DNA of 64,000 bases from Paenilisteria rustica (GTDB lineage Bacteria; Bacillota; Bacilli; Lactobacillales; Listeriaceae): NCBI RefSeq assembly GCF_013820765.1, contig NZ_JABJVM010000001.1, forward strand, positions 1 through 64,000, given 5' to 3'. Shown piece after piece: positions 34,054 through 42,164 of this stretch (position 1 is its first letter; each line of letters opens with the position of its first letter). A program made the translations under genes and the position numbers. The notes beneath the pieces were generated by a model. It made no database searches, was not told where the DNA came from, and saw only the letters and a program-made list of their open reading frames with translations.

Positions 34054-34413
34054 TTAATATTTTGGCGATGGTACTCGGAAAAGTGCCATTAAGCCCGCTA
34101 GAATGATTAAAATTCCAGAAATAATCCAAATTTGACCCACTACAAAGAACATGACGATACCGATAAGCGTGAGTACTACACCCCAACCGCGCGGGCTTTT
34201 TTTGATAAGAAGAGTTGCGATTAAAGCTAGTGCGGATGCAATGACGGTAATCCAACCGAGTGTCGCAATGCTATCCCCAACTGCTCCGTTTAGATACGTG
34301 AATGTTTGAATGTAATCCGTTACGTCATTACCATACGCAATAATCCAAAATCCAGCTACCAAACCAACAATCGAACCAATTAAACCTAAAACTAATTCTG
34401 CTGTTCTTGACAT
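34054..34413 (-). CDS. small membrane protein, DUF4064-like
   Basis: A 119-residue protein with four membrane segments (about residues 5-24, 40-58, 60-77, 83-108). The start MSRTAELVLGLIGSIVGL and the Gly-rich helices resemble DUF4064/YrhC-type proteins of Listeria and Bacillus. ATG 34413 follows AGGGGGAT; the longer frame to 34452 lacks a site. Monocistronic with a large foldback terminator. Function unknown. Confidence 0.7.
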   Translation of the reverse strand: MSRTAELVLGLIGSIVGLVAGFWIIAYGNDVTDYIQTFTYLNGAVGDSIATLGWITVIASALALIATLLIKKSPRGWGVVLTLIGIVMFFVVGQIWIISGILIILAGLMALFRVPSPKY

Positions 34414-34651
34414 GTTTTTATCCCCCTGTCTGATGGACTCTCTTGTTAGCAAAGCTTGAGCTAGCGAGTAGAAGTCCTCTAATGTCTCGTATAGTAAATA
34501 TACGTACAGAGTATTTTACCCCAATTTGAAAAGAATAACCTTTATTTTGGAATATTTATAGAAGAAATTAGCGATTATAACTAAATGTGAATGATATTTG
34601 TTATCTGGATTAGAAAATGCTATGTTGGAAAGAGAAATGGAGGAGATGTGT

Positions 34652-35131
34652 ATGCAACTTTATGTGAATGAAATGGAGTCGCCACTGGGGAAGCTATACC
34701 TTGGTGTTTCAGAGGTGGCGGTGAAATATATTGCGTATGATGAGGCTTCATTTTTAGAAAGGGGAGCGGATTTTTCGGTAGAGGAAAATGAGATGATGCG
34801 GCGTTTGAAGATAGAGTTGCAAGCGTTTTTTGATGGGGAGATACAAGCTTTTACAGTGCCATTAGAATTACGCGGGACAGATTTTCAGATGCGGGTTTGG
34901 CGTGCTTTGCAGGAGATTCCGTACGGGGAAGTCGTTTCATATAAAGAGATTGCGGAAGCTGCTGGCAGTCCGAAAGCGGTGCGTGCTGTGGGTCAGGCTA
35001 ATCGTGCGAATCCAATTCCCATTATTATTCCGTGTCATCGCGTGATTCAGGCTGGCGGGAAATTAGGTGGTTATAATGGTGATGATGTTGATCGCAAAAT
35101 CTGGTTATTGAATCGCGAAATGCCTTTTTAA
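34652..35131 (+). CDS. ogt: methylated-DNA-protein-cysteine S-methyltransferase
   Basis: A 159-residue suicide DNA-repair protein that moves methyl groups from O6-methylguanine to its own cysteine. The active site IIIPCHRVIQAGGKLGGYNGD and the helix-turn-helix region IPYGEVVSYKEIAEAAGSPKAVRAVGQANRANP with the arginine finger are intact. ATG 34652 is 7 nt after GGAGGA; earlier in-frame ATGs back to 34598 lack sites. It is a single gene. Confidence 0.95.
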   Translation: MQLYVNEMESPLGKLYLGVSEVAVKYIAYDEASFLERGADFSVEENEMMRRLKIELQAFFDGEIQAFTVPLELRGTDFQMRVWRALQEIPYGEVVSYKEIAEAAGSPKAVRAVGQANRANPIPIIIPCHRVIQAGGKLGGYNGDDVDRKIWLLNREMPF

Positions 35132-35216
35132 ACGTTATCATAAATTTCATGACTCGTTCATAGTTTTTTCTTATTTATCGGATAAGATAAGAATAAGTGA
35201 AAGGAGCTGGAATAGA

Positions 35217-35555
35217 ATGAATAATGAGATGGAAACGGCACCGAAGAAGCAAGTGAACAAATGGAAATGGAGCACTATTATTGTAAGTATACTTTCAGTT
35301 GTAACGATATCATTTATGGGTTTTGCACTATTTAATCAAAATCAGGCAGGGATGAATGGGCCGGGTAATATGTCTGGCAATAATCAGTCGCAGATGGGTG
35401 GCACGGATGAATCATACGGAACGCCGCCAAGTGGTGGACCAAACAGTCAACAAGGTGGGACATCCGATTCTAGCGGAGATACAGATGCGAATTCAGGTGC
35501 GTCATTGAATCCAGATACAGATTCTTCGACAAGTTCTTCGTCAAATTCTATATAA
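35217..35555 (+). CDS. small exported or membrane-tethered protein with low-complexity tail
   Basis: A 112-residue protein: a basic N-terminus (KKQVNKWKW), one membrane helix (about 19-39, TIIVSILSVVTISFMGFALF), and then an unstructured Gly/Asn/Ser/Gln-rich extracellular tail (NQSQMGGTDESYG... SSTSSSSNSI). AAAGGAGCTGG precedes the ATG. It may be a membrane-anchored spacer or adhesin-like protein; no domain recognised. It converges with a DsbA-like gene on a shared terminator. Confidence 0.7.
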   Translation: MNNEMETAPKKQVNKWKWSTIIVSILSVVTISFMGFALFNQNQAGMNGPGNMSGNNQSQMGGTDESYGTPPSGGPNSQQGGTSDSSGDTDANSGASLNPDTDSSTSSSSNSI

Positions 35556-35593
35556 AAAGAAACCCACATTCCGCGTTGAATGTGGGTTTCTAA
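35556..35593. terminator. bidirectional terminator
   Basis: AGAAACCCACATTC (35558-35571), 6-nt loop, GAATGTGGGTTTCT (35578-35591), between converging genes. Confidence 0.9.
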
Positions 35594-35595
35594 TA

Positions 35596-36294
35596 TTAGC
35601 AATTACATGAGCCGCCGGAACAACATTCTCCATCTGAATCTGATTTATTCAGCATCGTTAGCGGATTTTCTTCGTTCCAAACTTTGGTTAAGACTTCTGT
35701 AAAACTCGCTGCTGGTTGGGCGCCGGAAACACCGTATTTTTCATTGATAACAAAGAATGGAACGCCTTGAATTCCTAGGGAAGCACCAGTTTGTTCATCA
35801 TCACGAACGTCCGCTGCAAATGCGTCACTGGCTAGCATGTCAAGAACTTCGGTTTTGTCGAGTCCTGTGGATGCTGCAATGGTTGCTAGTGTTTCATGGT
35901 CGCCTAAATTCTTTGATTCAGTGAAATAAGCATGGAGCAGTGTTTCTTTTAACCTTTCTGCCGTTCCTTTGGTTTTCGCAAATTGGAGCAAGCGATGGGC
36001 GTCGAATGTATTTGTTGGGATCATCGTATCGAAGTGGTAATCAAGGCCGACCGTTTTGGCTTGAGCACTGACTTGATTGTTCATGCTTTTTGCTTTTTCA
36101 ATAGTCATACCGTATTTCTCAGCTAGAATTTCATCCATTGTCTGGTCATATTGAACGGGCGCGTTGGGATCGAGTTCAAAACTGCGATATTCAACCTCTA
36201 CATCCTTACCAAATTCCTTTAAACCTGCCTCAAAATTACGTTTTCCAATATAACAAAACGGACACGCGAAGTCCGACCAAATTTCTACTTTCAT
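35596..36294 (-). CDS. DsbA/FrnE-family oxidoreductase with Cys-rich tail
   Basis: A 232-residue cytoplasmic DsbA-fold protein of the FrnE group. The active site is CPFC at residues 11-14 (EIWSDFACPFCYIGKRNFE), the cis-Pro loop is GIQGVPFFVIN, and the FrnE/polyketide-type helix LDYHFDTMIPTNTFDAHRL is present. Its last residues, ECCSGGSCNC, carry four cysteines, which may bind metal or exchange disulfides. No signal peptide, so it acts inside the cell, possibly in disulfide stress. AGGAGGAAC precedes the ATG. Confidence 0.88.
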   Translation of the reverse strand: MKVEIWSDFACPFCYIGKRNFEAGLKEFGKDVEVEYRSFELDPNAPVQYDQTMDEILAEKYGMTIEKAKSMNNQVSAQAKTVGLDYHFDTMIPTNTFDAHRLLQFAKTKGTAERLKETLLHAYFTESKNLGDHETLATIAASTGLDKTEVLDMLASDAFAADVRDDEQTGASLGIQGVPFFVINEKYGVSGAQPAASFTEVLTKVWNEENPLTMLNKSDSDGECCSGGSCNC

Positions 36295-36457
36295 ACTTGT
36301 TCCTCCTAAAAGATAATTTGTGCATCTCTGATCAGTATAGCGTGTAGATGAGCATAATTCAATTAAGTTGCTTACTATTTGTTAGTAACTCGAGCAAAGC
36401 AGTTGAGAAAAGATAGGGAAATGAGTTATCTTTGTATGGTAGAGGAGTGAAACGGAA

Positions 36458-37216
36458 ATGGAGATTTTTCAAGTGAAGGATAGGTTACCGGATAGCGAGG
36501 AACCGATTGTTTTAGTGATTGGCAAATTTGATGGTGTGCATAAGGGACATCAGCATTTGTTAAAACGTGCGAAATCATTTTGTGAACCGGGTGAAAAACT
36601 GGCAATCGTATGTTTTACGCCGCATCCGTTGTGGGCGCTAAAAAAAGATCCTATTTATCAACGAGCAATTACGCCTGATGCGGAAAAATTTCGCTGGTTG
36701 GCGTATTTTGGTGTGGATAAGGTGTACAATGTTGGCTTTACTGAAAAGTATGCAGAAACATCGGCGGAAACATTTATTAGAGAGCACTTGAATGGTTTGA
36801 ATTTGACGCATATCGTTGTGGGCGAGAGCTTTAACTTTGGCAAAGGGCGGGATTCGGATGTCGATTTACTGATGGATTTGTGCGGTGAGCGTTCGGTTCC
36901 AGTGACGGAAATTCCGTTTGTGCGAGATGGCACTGATCATAAAGTGAGTTCGACGGATATTCGTGCAGCCATATATGAAGGAGACTTTGAGGAGGCAGAG
37001 CGTTTACTGGGGCATCCTTATTTTATCGAAGGAGATGTTCGGACGGAAAATGGGACGTATTTGCTAACTGGGTTGGAGGAGTTTGTGATTCCGAAAGTCG
37101 GTAAATATCGAATTTTTGTGGACGGAGACCGTGCAGAAGTTCACGTTTTAGAGAATGGGGAAATCATTATACCACAACCAGCAACTCATATACGAATACA
37201 GTTTGACACTATCTAA
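36458..37216 (+). CDS. RibF-like FMN adenylyltransferase, short form
   Basis: A 252-residue protein like the nucleotidyltransferase half of RibCF. The adenylyltransferase motifs VIGKFDGVHKGHQHLL (HxGH), FTPHPLW, GESFNFGKGRDSD and VSSTDIRAAI are present. The C-terminal part (about 185-252) is much shorter than a riboflavin-kinase domain and lacks its GxPT motif, ending in a small beta region. It should therefore make FAD from FMN and ATP but not FMN from riboflavin. I recall a monofunctional Listeria homologue (Lmo0728). A foldback element starts 10 nt past the stop. Confidence 0.8.
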   Translation: MEIFQVKDRLPDSEEPIVLVIGKFDGVHKGHQHLLKRAKSFCEPGEKLAIVCFTPHPLWALKKDPIYQRAITPDAEKFRWLAYFGVDKVYNVGFTEKYAETSAETFIREHLNGLNLTHIVVGESFNFGKGRDSDVDLLMDLCGERSVPVTEIPFVRDGTDHKVSSTDIRAAIYEGDFEEAERLLGHPYFIEGDVRTENGTYLLTGLEEFVIPKVGKYRIFVDGDRAEVHVLENGEIIIPQPATHIRIQFDTI

Positions 37217-37226
37217 CAGGGATGGT

Positions 37227-37349
37227 TCAGCGTGTTGACAAACGCTCATTTTCGTCGTTGAAGGCTTCGTTCCAGTGCTCACGTACCCTAGTACGCTCCG
37301 CTCTGGTACTCGCTTTTGCCTAGAAACTAAGCATTTGTCAACACGCTGA
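37227..37349 (+). repeat. foldback element G1 with 20-bp terminal inverted repeats
   Basis: TCAGCGTGTTGACAAACGCT (37227-37246) and AGCATTTGTCAACACGCTGA (37330-37349) are complementary at 19 of 20 positions. The interior carries GTGCTCACGTAC and GTACGCTCCGCT, a nested hairpin, then GGTACTCGCTTTTGCCTAG. The same interior with different arms recurs at 50664-50789 and, inverted, at 15571-15761. No ORF. Confidence 0.85.
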
Positions 37350-37405
37350 GGTTTTGTGGGAAATCATGTGAAGCGGGTTTTCTACAATTGGACATAAAGA
37401 ACTCG

Positions 37406-37475
37406 AAAACAAGTAGGGATATTATATAATCCATTTGCTCAAGTGGATTATATAATATCCCTACTTGTTTTTCAT
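37406..37475. terminator. long perfect hairpin (28-bp stem), probable terminator
   Basis: Left arm 37406-37433 (AAAACAAGTAGGGATATTAT then ATAATCCA) and right arm 37444-37471 are perfectly complementary, with a 10-nt loop TTTGCTCAAG, and TTTTT after the right arm. It lies downstream of the RibF-like gene and element G1. A stem this long is unusual for a simple terminator. Confidence 0.8.
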
Positions 37476-37512
37476 TTTGAGCCCTATTTATCCTAGCTGT
37501 TTTTTTAGTGGG

Positions 37513-37541
37513 TTGATTTTCCATGAGAATGATGTTATACT
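37513..37541 (+). promoter_or_regulatory. sigma-A promoter of the 37605 gene
   Basis: TTGATT (37513-37518), 17 bp, TATACT (37536-37541). Confidence 0.8.
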
Positions 37542-37542
37542 A

Positions 37543-37590
37543 CGTTAGTAAGTTTACTAGTTTACTAATTTACTAATTTACTAAATTACT
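37543..37590 (+). repeat. short iterated repeats in the leader of the 37605 gene
   Basis: Four to five direct copies of TTTACTAA/G (TTTACTAG, TTTACTAA, TTTACTAA and diverged ends) with a period of about 8-9 bp lie between the promoter and the Shine-Dalgarno AAAGGAGAG, and begin with the inverted half TTAGTAA. They could be an operator or a slippage-prone leader. Confidence 0.75.
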
Positions 37591-37604
37591 AAAGGAGAGA
37601 TACC

Positions 37605-38084
37605 ATGAAAATCCCAACAAATTTAAAACACAAACCAGTTATTGTCGCTGAAAACTATGAAGAAGTGGACGGTAAATATGCCTACAATTCGGATGCAAAA
37701 GGCTTGTCGCTTGGCTTAGCGCAATGGAATGATCGCGGCAAAGTGGATATTTCAGCAAAAGTGTGGCGGCACACTGGCGACAAATGGTCTCGCCAATCGG
37801 AGGAATTACCGTTACATCGTGTGCTGGACTTGGCTATTTTAATTGGGCGGTCGAAGCTTTATTTTAAAGATGCTTATAAATATGAAGGTTTATATGATAA
37901 AGAAAATCCGCAAATTGATCGGATTGGTTTGCAGGGCGACGCGATGACGGTTTCGGTTTGTGAGGATAATCAGATGATTGGTGAGGATATTGAGTTGTTT
38001 CAGCAGGCGCTTGCGGACAGTGATGAGCTTTTGAGTGAGCGGTTGCGGACGTTGAGTCGAATTCTAAAGGAAGCAGGCTATTAG
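37605..38084 (+). CDS. conserved hypothetical protein (DUF6530-like)
   Basis: A 159-residue soluble protein that I do not confidently recognise; the start KIPTNLKHKPVIVAENYEEVDGKYAYNSDAKGLSLGLAQWN and the mid part VWRHTGDKWSRQSEELPLHRVLDLAILI fit the DUF6530 type (uncertain). No signal peptide, membrane segment or catalytic motif. AAAGGAGAGATACC precedes the ATG. It is preceded by a good promoter with iterated repeats, and followed by a decayed repeat remnant and a GIY-YIG-like gene. Confidence 0.7.
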   Translation: MKIPTNLKHKPVIVAENYEEVDGKYAYNSDAKGLSLGLAQWNDRGKVDISAKVWRHTGDKWSRQSEELPLHRVLDLAILIGRSKLYFKDAYKYEGLYDKENPQIDRIGLQGDAMTVSVCEDNQMIGEDIELFQQALADSDELLSERLRTLSRILKEAGY

Positions 38085-38125
38085 CAGCGTAGCGACAAAC
38101 GCTGAGGTTTCGTGATAAATCATGA
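38083..38125 (+). repeat. decayed remnant of a G-type foldback
   Basis: AGCAGCGTAGCGACAAACGC followed by TGAGGTTTCGTG and AAATCATG joins the left arm of element G1 (CAGCGTGTTGACAAACGCT) to the sequence right of its right arm (CGCTGAGGTTTTGTGGGAAATCATG), as expected from internal deletion. Confidence 0.55.
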
Positions 38126-38163
38126 GGAAATTTTTAGAGTCTGATTACAAGGAGGTTTTTTTG

Positions 38164-38517
38164 ATGACATCGGAGAAGGAGACGCGTAAGGAAAAGATTA
38201 ATGCCTATAAGCAAATGAAGCACCGCGCTGGTGTATATCGTTTTGTTAGCCAGGAAACGGGTGTTTATGCATTAGCGGCGAGCATGGATTTGAAGGGTAT
38301 TCAGAATAAGTATGCCTTTGCGAAAAAAATGAATATGCCGGGTGCGTTGCCGTGGACGATTGCTGATGAGGCGAAGAAACACGGAATGGGTACGATTGTG
38401 CTTGAGGAATTGGAACTCGTTGATATAAAGGACGAGATGACCAATCAGGATATTAAGGAAGAATTGGATGTTTTGCTTGAACTTTGGCAGGAAAAATTAG
38501 CATCTGAGAACGAATAA
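38164..38517 (+). CDS. GIY-YIG nuclease-like protein, degenerate
   Basis: A 117-residue protein resembling short GIY-YIG-fold proteins of Firmicutes that begin KQMKHRxGVYxI. GVYRFVSQETGVYALAASMDLKG aligns with the GIY and YIG strands, but the second motif reads VYALAAS and the usual arginine/glutamate nuclease residues are not obvious, so catalysis is doubtful. ATG 38164 follows AAGGAGG; ATG 38122 lies in the repeat remnant. Function unknown. Confidence 0.6.
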   Translation: MTSEKETRKEKINAYKQMKHRAGVYRFVSQETGVYALAASMDLKGIQNKYAFAKKMNMPGALPWTIADEAKKHGMGTIVLEELELVDIKDEMTNQDIKEELDVLLELWQEKLASENE

Positions 38518-38655
38518 AGGAAGTCGGAATGGGAGAGGATCGCCGAACTGGTTGATTTTCTTGCTATTTCGGCTTTTTTGTTTAGCTTTGCTGGCAATTC
38601 TGCTATACTTAATCAAAAGTGGCGTGAGGCTATCGCGGGAGGGGTTGGTGAAGGA

Positions 38656-39480
38656 ATGAGGAAATATTATACCCATCAAATTGGGATGGCGCTGATGTTG
38701 ATTTTTGGTGTGATAACGGGGCTTGGTGCTGTTCGGCGTCTGATGTATCTGCTGTTGCTAGATCAGGAACGGTCCAGTATTTATTGGATAGTGGAGCTGG
38801 GGCTTGCTGTTATCATGATTGTGACGGCCATTTTATCCTATTCTGATCGCCGGCTGAAGGGTACGGAAGTGGCGGTTAGCTTGTTGTTTGTCACCTACTT
38901 CACCTATTTTGTGATTCGAGCGGTTATCGGGATGGAAGAGACTGTGAATATTCAGAATGCCAATATTTTATCGATGTTAGCTGGACTCGCGATGTTTGCA
39001 TCCTTTATTCTGTTTTATACGTCGGATGATGGGGCTATTGTCGCCAAACCGGAGCAGCGGATTGTGACAGTTAGCGGTTTTGTTCTCGTTTTATTAGGCG
39101 CTGGACTTGGCCTTGTGGTAGCTATTTTGAGATATCAGGCGTATGCAACGATGCAAGGATGGAATGGACAAGATTTTCGAAAAATGGTTTTTTATCCGGC
39201 GATGATTTCTATGGGTGAATATTTATTCGTGTCTTTGGCCTTTATTTTCGTGTCTTTTTTACTATTCCAAAAATGGCAACCGCTACTCGCGTATATTGGA
39301 ATGGGTATTGCGATGCGAGAATTGCTTTTTGGCTGGCTACAAATGCGGGCGTTGCAAGGGGATGATATGGAGTTAACGATTCTGGGGCTATTGCCATTAT
39401 TTGTTGGTGTGACTGGATTTATTGGGTTCCTTTTATTTTTAGGAGGGGCTAAAAGAGGCGAACAGGAGGAACGGACTTGA
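38656..39480 (+). CDS. polytopic membrane protein, first gene of an ABC/SGNH operon
   Basis: A 274-residue protein with about eight membrane segments and no recognised family. Charged loops are short (SYSDRRLKG, TSDDGAIVAKPEQR). I start it at ATG 38656 (MRKYYTHQIGM); the ORF is open from 38578. Its stop overlaps the TTG start of the SGNH hydrolase, and the next genes overlap in turn, so it is the first of four translationally coupled genes ending with an ABC transporter. It may be a third membrane component of that system. Confidence 0.7.
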   Translation: MRKYYTHQIGMALMLIFGVITGLGAVRRLMYLLLLDQERSSIYWIVELGLAVIMIVTAILSYSDRRLKGTEVAVSLLFVTYFTYFVIRAVIGMEETVNIQNANILSMLAGLAMFASFILFYTSDDGAIVAKPEQRIVTVSGFVLVLLGAGLGLVVAILRYQAYATMQGWNGQDFRKMVFYPAMISMGEYLFVSLAFIFVSFLLFQKWQPLLAYIGMGIAMRELLFGWLQMRALQGDDMELTILGLLPLFVGVTGFIGFLLFLGGAKRGEQEERT

Positions 39481-40271
39481 AACGAAATAAATGGGTAATT
39501 GTGATGACGTGGATTTCAGTATTGGCGCTTCTTCTCTGCGTGGCAGGCTTAATTGCTGTGGCGCAAGGTCATACGAAATCGGGAACGAGTACGACGGAAA
39601 AAACAGAAACAAAAACGGAAACGAAGAAATCAGATCGGTTTCAAGTGACAGGCCTCGGCGATTCGTTGACGGCAGGCGTTGGGGATACGGATGGAAAAGG
39701 TTATGTTCGTCGTGTAGTTGATACGCTAGAGAAGAATGGTACGAGTGTGACGCTGTCCAATTTAGCGATTAGTGGTGCGCGTAGTAATCAGTTACTGGGC
39801 CAACTTGGTCAGAAAGAAATTGCGCAACAAGTGACGAACGCGGATGTGATTTTCATGACGATTGGTGGGAACGATTTGTTCCGTGGTGGCGCAGCGCTAG
39901 AGGATTTGAATGCGGCGGAGATTCAGAAGAACGAGACGGCGTATTTAAAAAATTTGGAGCAGACGTATAAGCGAATCCGGGCGCTGAATAAAGATGCTGT
40001 CGTGTATCATCTCGGTTTGTACAACCCTTTTGTGGATGTGAAAAATCGGGCGGAATTGGCAAGTATTGCGGCGAAATGGAATATGGATACGCAGAATTTG
40101 GCGAGTAAATTTTCGCGTGTGGTGTATGTTCCAACGTATGATTATTTTATTTTGAATGGGAAGAATTATCTGTCGAGCGATCATTTTCATCCGAACGGAG
40201 CGGGTTATCAGTTGTTTGCGGATCGGGTATCGAGTGTCATGACAACGGACGGGGAGAGTGATGCGAAATGA
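39477..40271 (+). CDS. membrane-tethered SGNH/GDSL hydrolase
   Basis: A 264-residue SGNH-fold esterase/lipase: one N-terminal membrane helix (about 8-28), a Thr/Lys/Glu linker, then block I GLGDSLTAGVG (Ser), a Gly block SNLAISGARSNQLLGQL, block III FMTIGGNDLF (Asn) and block V SSDHFHPNGAGYQLFADRV (Asp and His). It acts outside the membrane on an acyl or acetyl ester. The TTG start at 39477 overlaps the upstream TGA and follows AGGAGGA. Coupling to an ABC exporter suggests a substrate handled by both. Confidence 0.9.
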   Translation: MKRNKWVIVMTWISVLALLLCVAGLIAVAQGHTKSGTSTTEKTETKTETKKSDRFQVTGLGDSLTAGVGDTDGKGYVRRVVDTLEKNGTSVTLSNLAISGARSNQLLGQLGQKEIAQQVTNADVIFMTIGGNDLFRGGAALEDLNAAEIQKNETAYLKNLEQTYKRIRALNKDAVVYHLGLYNPFVDVKNRAELASIAAKWNMDTQNLASKFSRVVYVPTYDYFILNGKNYLSSDHFHPNGAGYQLFADRVSSVMTTDGESDAK

Positions 40272-41173
40272 CGACGGCACTATTAGTACAGGATTTAAAT
40301 AAAAAAATCGGCAAGCGGCAAATTATTAAGGATTTGAGCTTCGAGGTCAATGAGGGCGAAGTATTTGGTTTTCTAGGGCCTAATGGAGCGGGGAAAACGA
40401 CGACAATCCGGATGCTGGTTGGTCTGATTAAACCGACTTCGGGCACAATTCTGATTGGTGGTAAGGACATTCAGAAAAACTTCACGGAAGCGATGAAGAG
40501 TCTAGGGTGTATCGTTGAGAATCCGGAGTTTTATCCGTTTTTGACTGGTTGGGAGAACCTTGCCTATTTTGCGCGGATGGATCGTTCGATTCGGCCGGAA
40601 AGGTTGCAGGAAGTGGCGGAACTCGTTGGGATGACGGCACGCGTGCATGACCGGGTTTCGACTTATTCACTTGGGATGCGTCAACGTTTAGGCATCGCGC
40701 AGGCCTTGTTGTCGAGTCCAAAACTGCTGATTCTGGATGAGCCGACGAATGGTCTTGATCCATCGGGGATTCGCGAAATGCGGGACTTTATTCGTTATTT
40801 AGCGAAAACGGAAGGGATTAGCGTCCTGGTTTCTTCGCATTTACTTAGTGAGATTCAATTGTTGTGCGATCGTGTGGCAATTATGACGAATGGCGAAATT
40901 ATTGCGACGGATGATGTGGATAAGCTACTTTCTGATCGGGAAAAAACGCGGTGGCGCTTCGAACCGATGGCAAAAGGTGCGGCAATTTTGGCGGAAATGA
41001 CAGCAGTTACGGAGCAGGATGGTGCTTATTACACGAGTTTTGAGGCGGATAAATTACCGGTTTGGAATAGTCGTGTCGTGCGTGCTGGCGTACAAGTACT
41101 TGAGATGCAGAAGATTACGCCGTCGCTGGAGGACTTATTTATTGAATTGACAGGAGGGCAAGGCATTGATTAA
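40268..41173 (+). CDS. ABC transporter ATP-binding protein (ABC-2 type)
   Basis: A 301-residue ATPase of the BcrA/CcmA group. Walker A GPNGAGKTT, signature YSLGMRQRLGIAQAL, Walker B LLILDEPTNGLDPSG and the H-loop SSHLLSE are intact. A C-terminal extension of about 80 residues (RWRFEPMAKGAAIL...) is typical of this group. The ATG overlaps the TGA of the SGNH gene. With the permease that follows it forms a two-gene exporter, often for peptide antibiotics or lipids; substrate unknown. Confidence 0.93.
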   Translation: MTTALLVQDLNKKIGKRQIIKDLSFEVNEGEVFGFLGPNGAGKTTTIRMLVGLIKPTSGTILIGGKDIQKNFTEAMKSLGCIVENPEFYPFLTGWENLAYFARMDRSIRPERLQEVAELVGMTARVHDRVSTYSLGMRQRLGIAQALLSSPKLLILDEPTNGLDPSGIREMRDFIRYLAKTEGISVLVSSHLLSEIQLLCDRVAIMTNGEIIATDDVDKLLSDREKTRWRFEPMAKGAAILAEMTAVTEQDGAYYTSFEADKLPVWNSRVVRAGVQVLEMQKITPSLEDLFIELTGGQGID

Positions 41174-42146
41174 CTTAGTTTATAATGAGCAGTTGAAGCT
41201 TTACAGAAAACGCCGACTCCTGATTATTTTATTTTTGGTCGCGATTATTGTGGGAATTTTTACGTATGCGCAGTTTAGGCAACATCAGGAGGATGAACAG
41301 AAATCGGGGACGACGGATTGGCATGTGCAGGTGCAGCAACAGATTGTGGACATTGAGAACCGGCTGAGTTCGAACCGGATTCCGGATGAGTATAAGAAAT
41401 ATATGCGTGTGACGCTGGGGCAGTTGCAGTATTATCTGGACGAGGATGTAAATCCGAACGCGCCGGGAGCACCGACTTTTCTGAAATCATTTGTTGAAAA
41501 TGGAATCGGATTGCTGTTTCCGCTGTTTGTCATGGTGATTGCGGCGGATCTTATTTCTTCGGAGTCGGGCAGCGGGACGATTAAATTCTTGCTGACGAGG
41601 CCGGTGAAACGATGGCGAATCTTGACGAGTAAATTCATTTCGATGATGCTGTCGGTGTCAATTATTTTACTAGCATCGGCGATTATTGCGTATGCGATAT
41701 CGGGTGTCGTGTTTGGGTATGGTGGCTGGACGGCGCCGATTCTGACGGGATTCGATGTGAGTGGAGATGCAGTTGGAACAGCGGGCGTGTATTCGTTGCC
41801 GATGTGGCAGTATTTATTGATGGAATTCGGTTTGGCGTGGTTGGTCGCGATGGTGATTGGCGTGCTGACGTTGATGTGCTCGGTATTAGTGAGAAGTACG
41901 GCAGCCGTAATGGGAATTATGCTGTCGGCGCTGATTACGGGATCAATTTTGAGCAACCTTGTATCGTCTTGGCCGAGTGCGAAATATTTATTCATGGTTA
42001 ATTTGCAGTTGACGAATTACTTGAACGGGACGAGTCCTCCAGTAGACGGCATGACGCTTGGATTTTCTGTTGTGACGTTACTTGTATGGATGGTTGCAGG
42101 ATTAATTACATCCTATTGGGTGTTTATGAAACGCGACGTATATTGA
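41166..42146 (+). CDS. ABC-2 type transporter permease
   Basis: A 326-residue permease with six membrane segments: one near the N-terminus (RLLIILFLVAIIVGIFTYA), a large external loop (about 40-110), then five more. The ABC-2 motif LLTRPVKRWRILTSKF follows the second helix. The start is TTG 41166 after AGGAGGG, overlapping the ATPase gene by 8 nt. Last gene of the operon; element C starts about 20 nt after its stop. Confidence 0.9.
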   Translation: MINLVYNEQLKLYRKRRLLIILFLVAIIVGIFTYAQFRQHQEDEQKSGTTDWHVQVQQQIVDIENRLSSNRIPDEYKKYMRVTLGQLQYYLDEDVNPNAPGAPTFLKSFVENGIGLLFPLFVMVIAADLISSESGSGTIKFLLTRPVKRWRILTSKFISMMLSVSIILLASAIIAYAISGVVFGYGGWTAPILTGFDVSGDAVGTAGVYSLPMWQYLLMEFGLAWLVAMVIGVLTLMCSVLVRSTAAVMGIMLSALITGSILSNLVSSWPSAKYLFMVNLQLTNYLNGTSPPVDGMTLGFSVVTLLVWMVAGLITSYWVFMKRDVY

Positions 42147-42164
42147 AGTTGTGGGTTACTCAAA

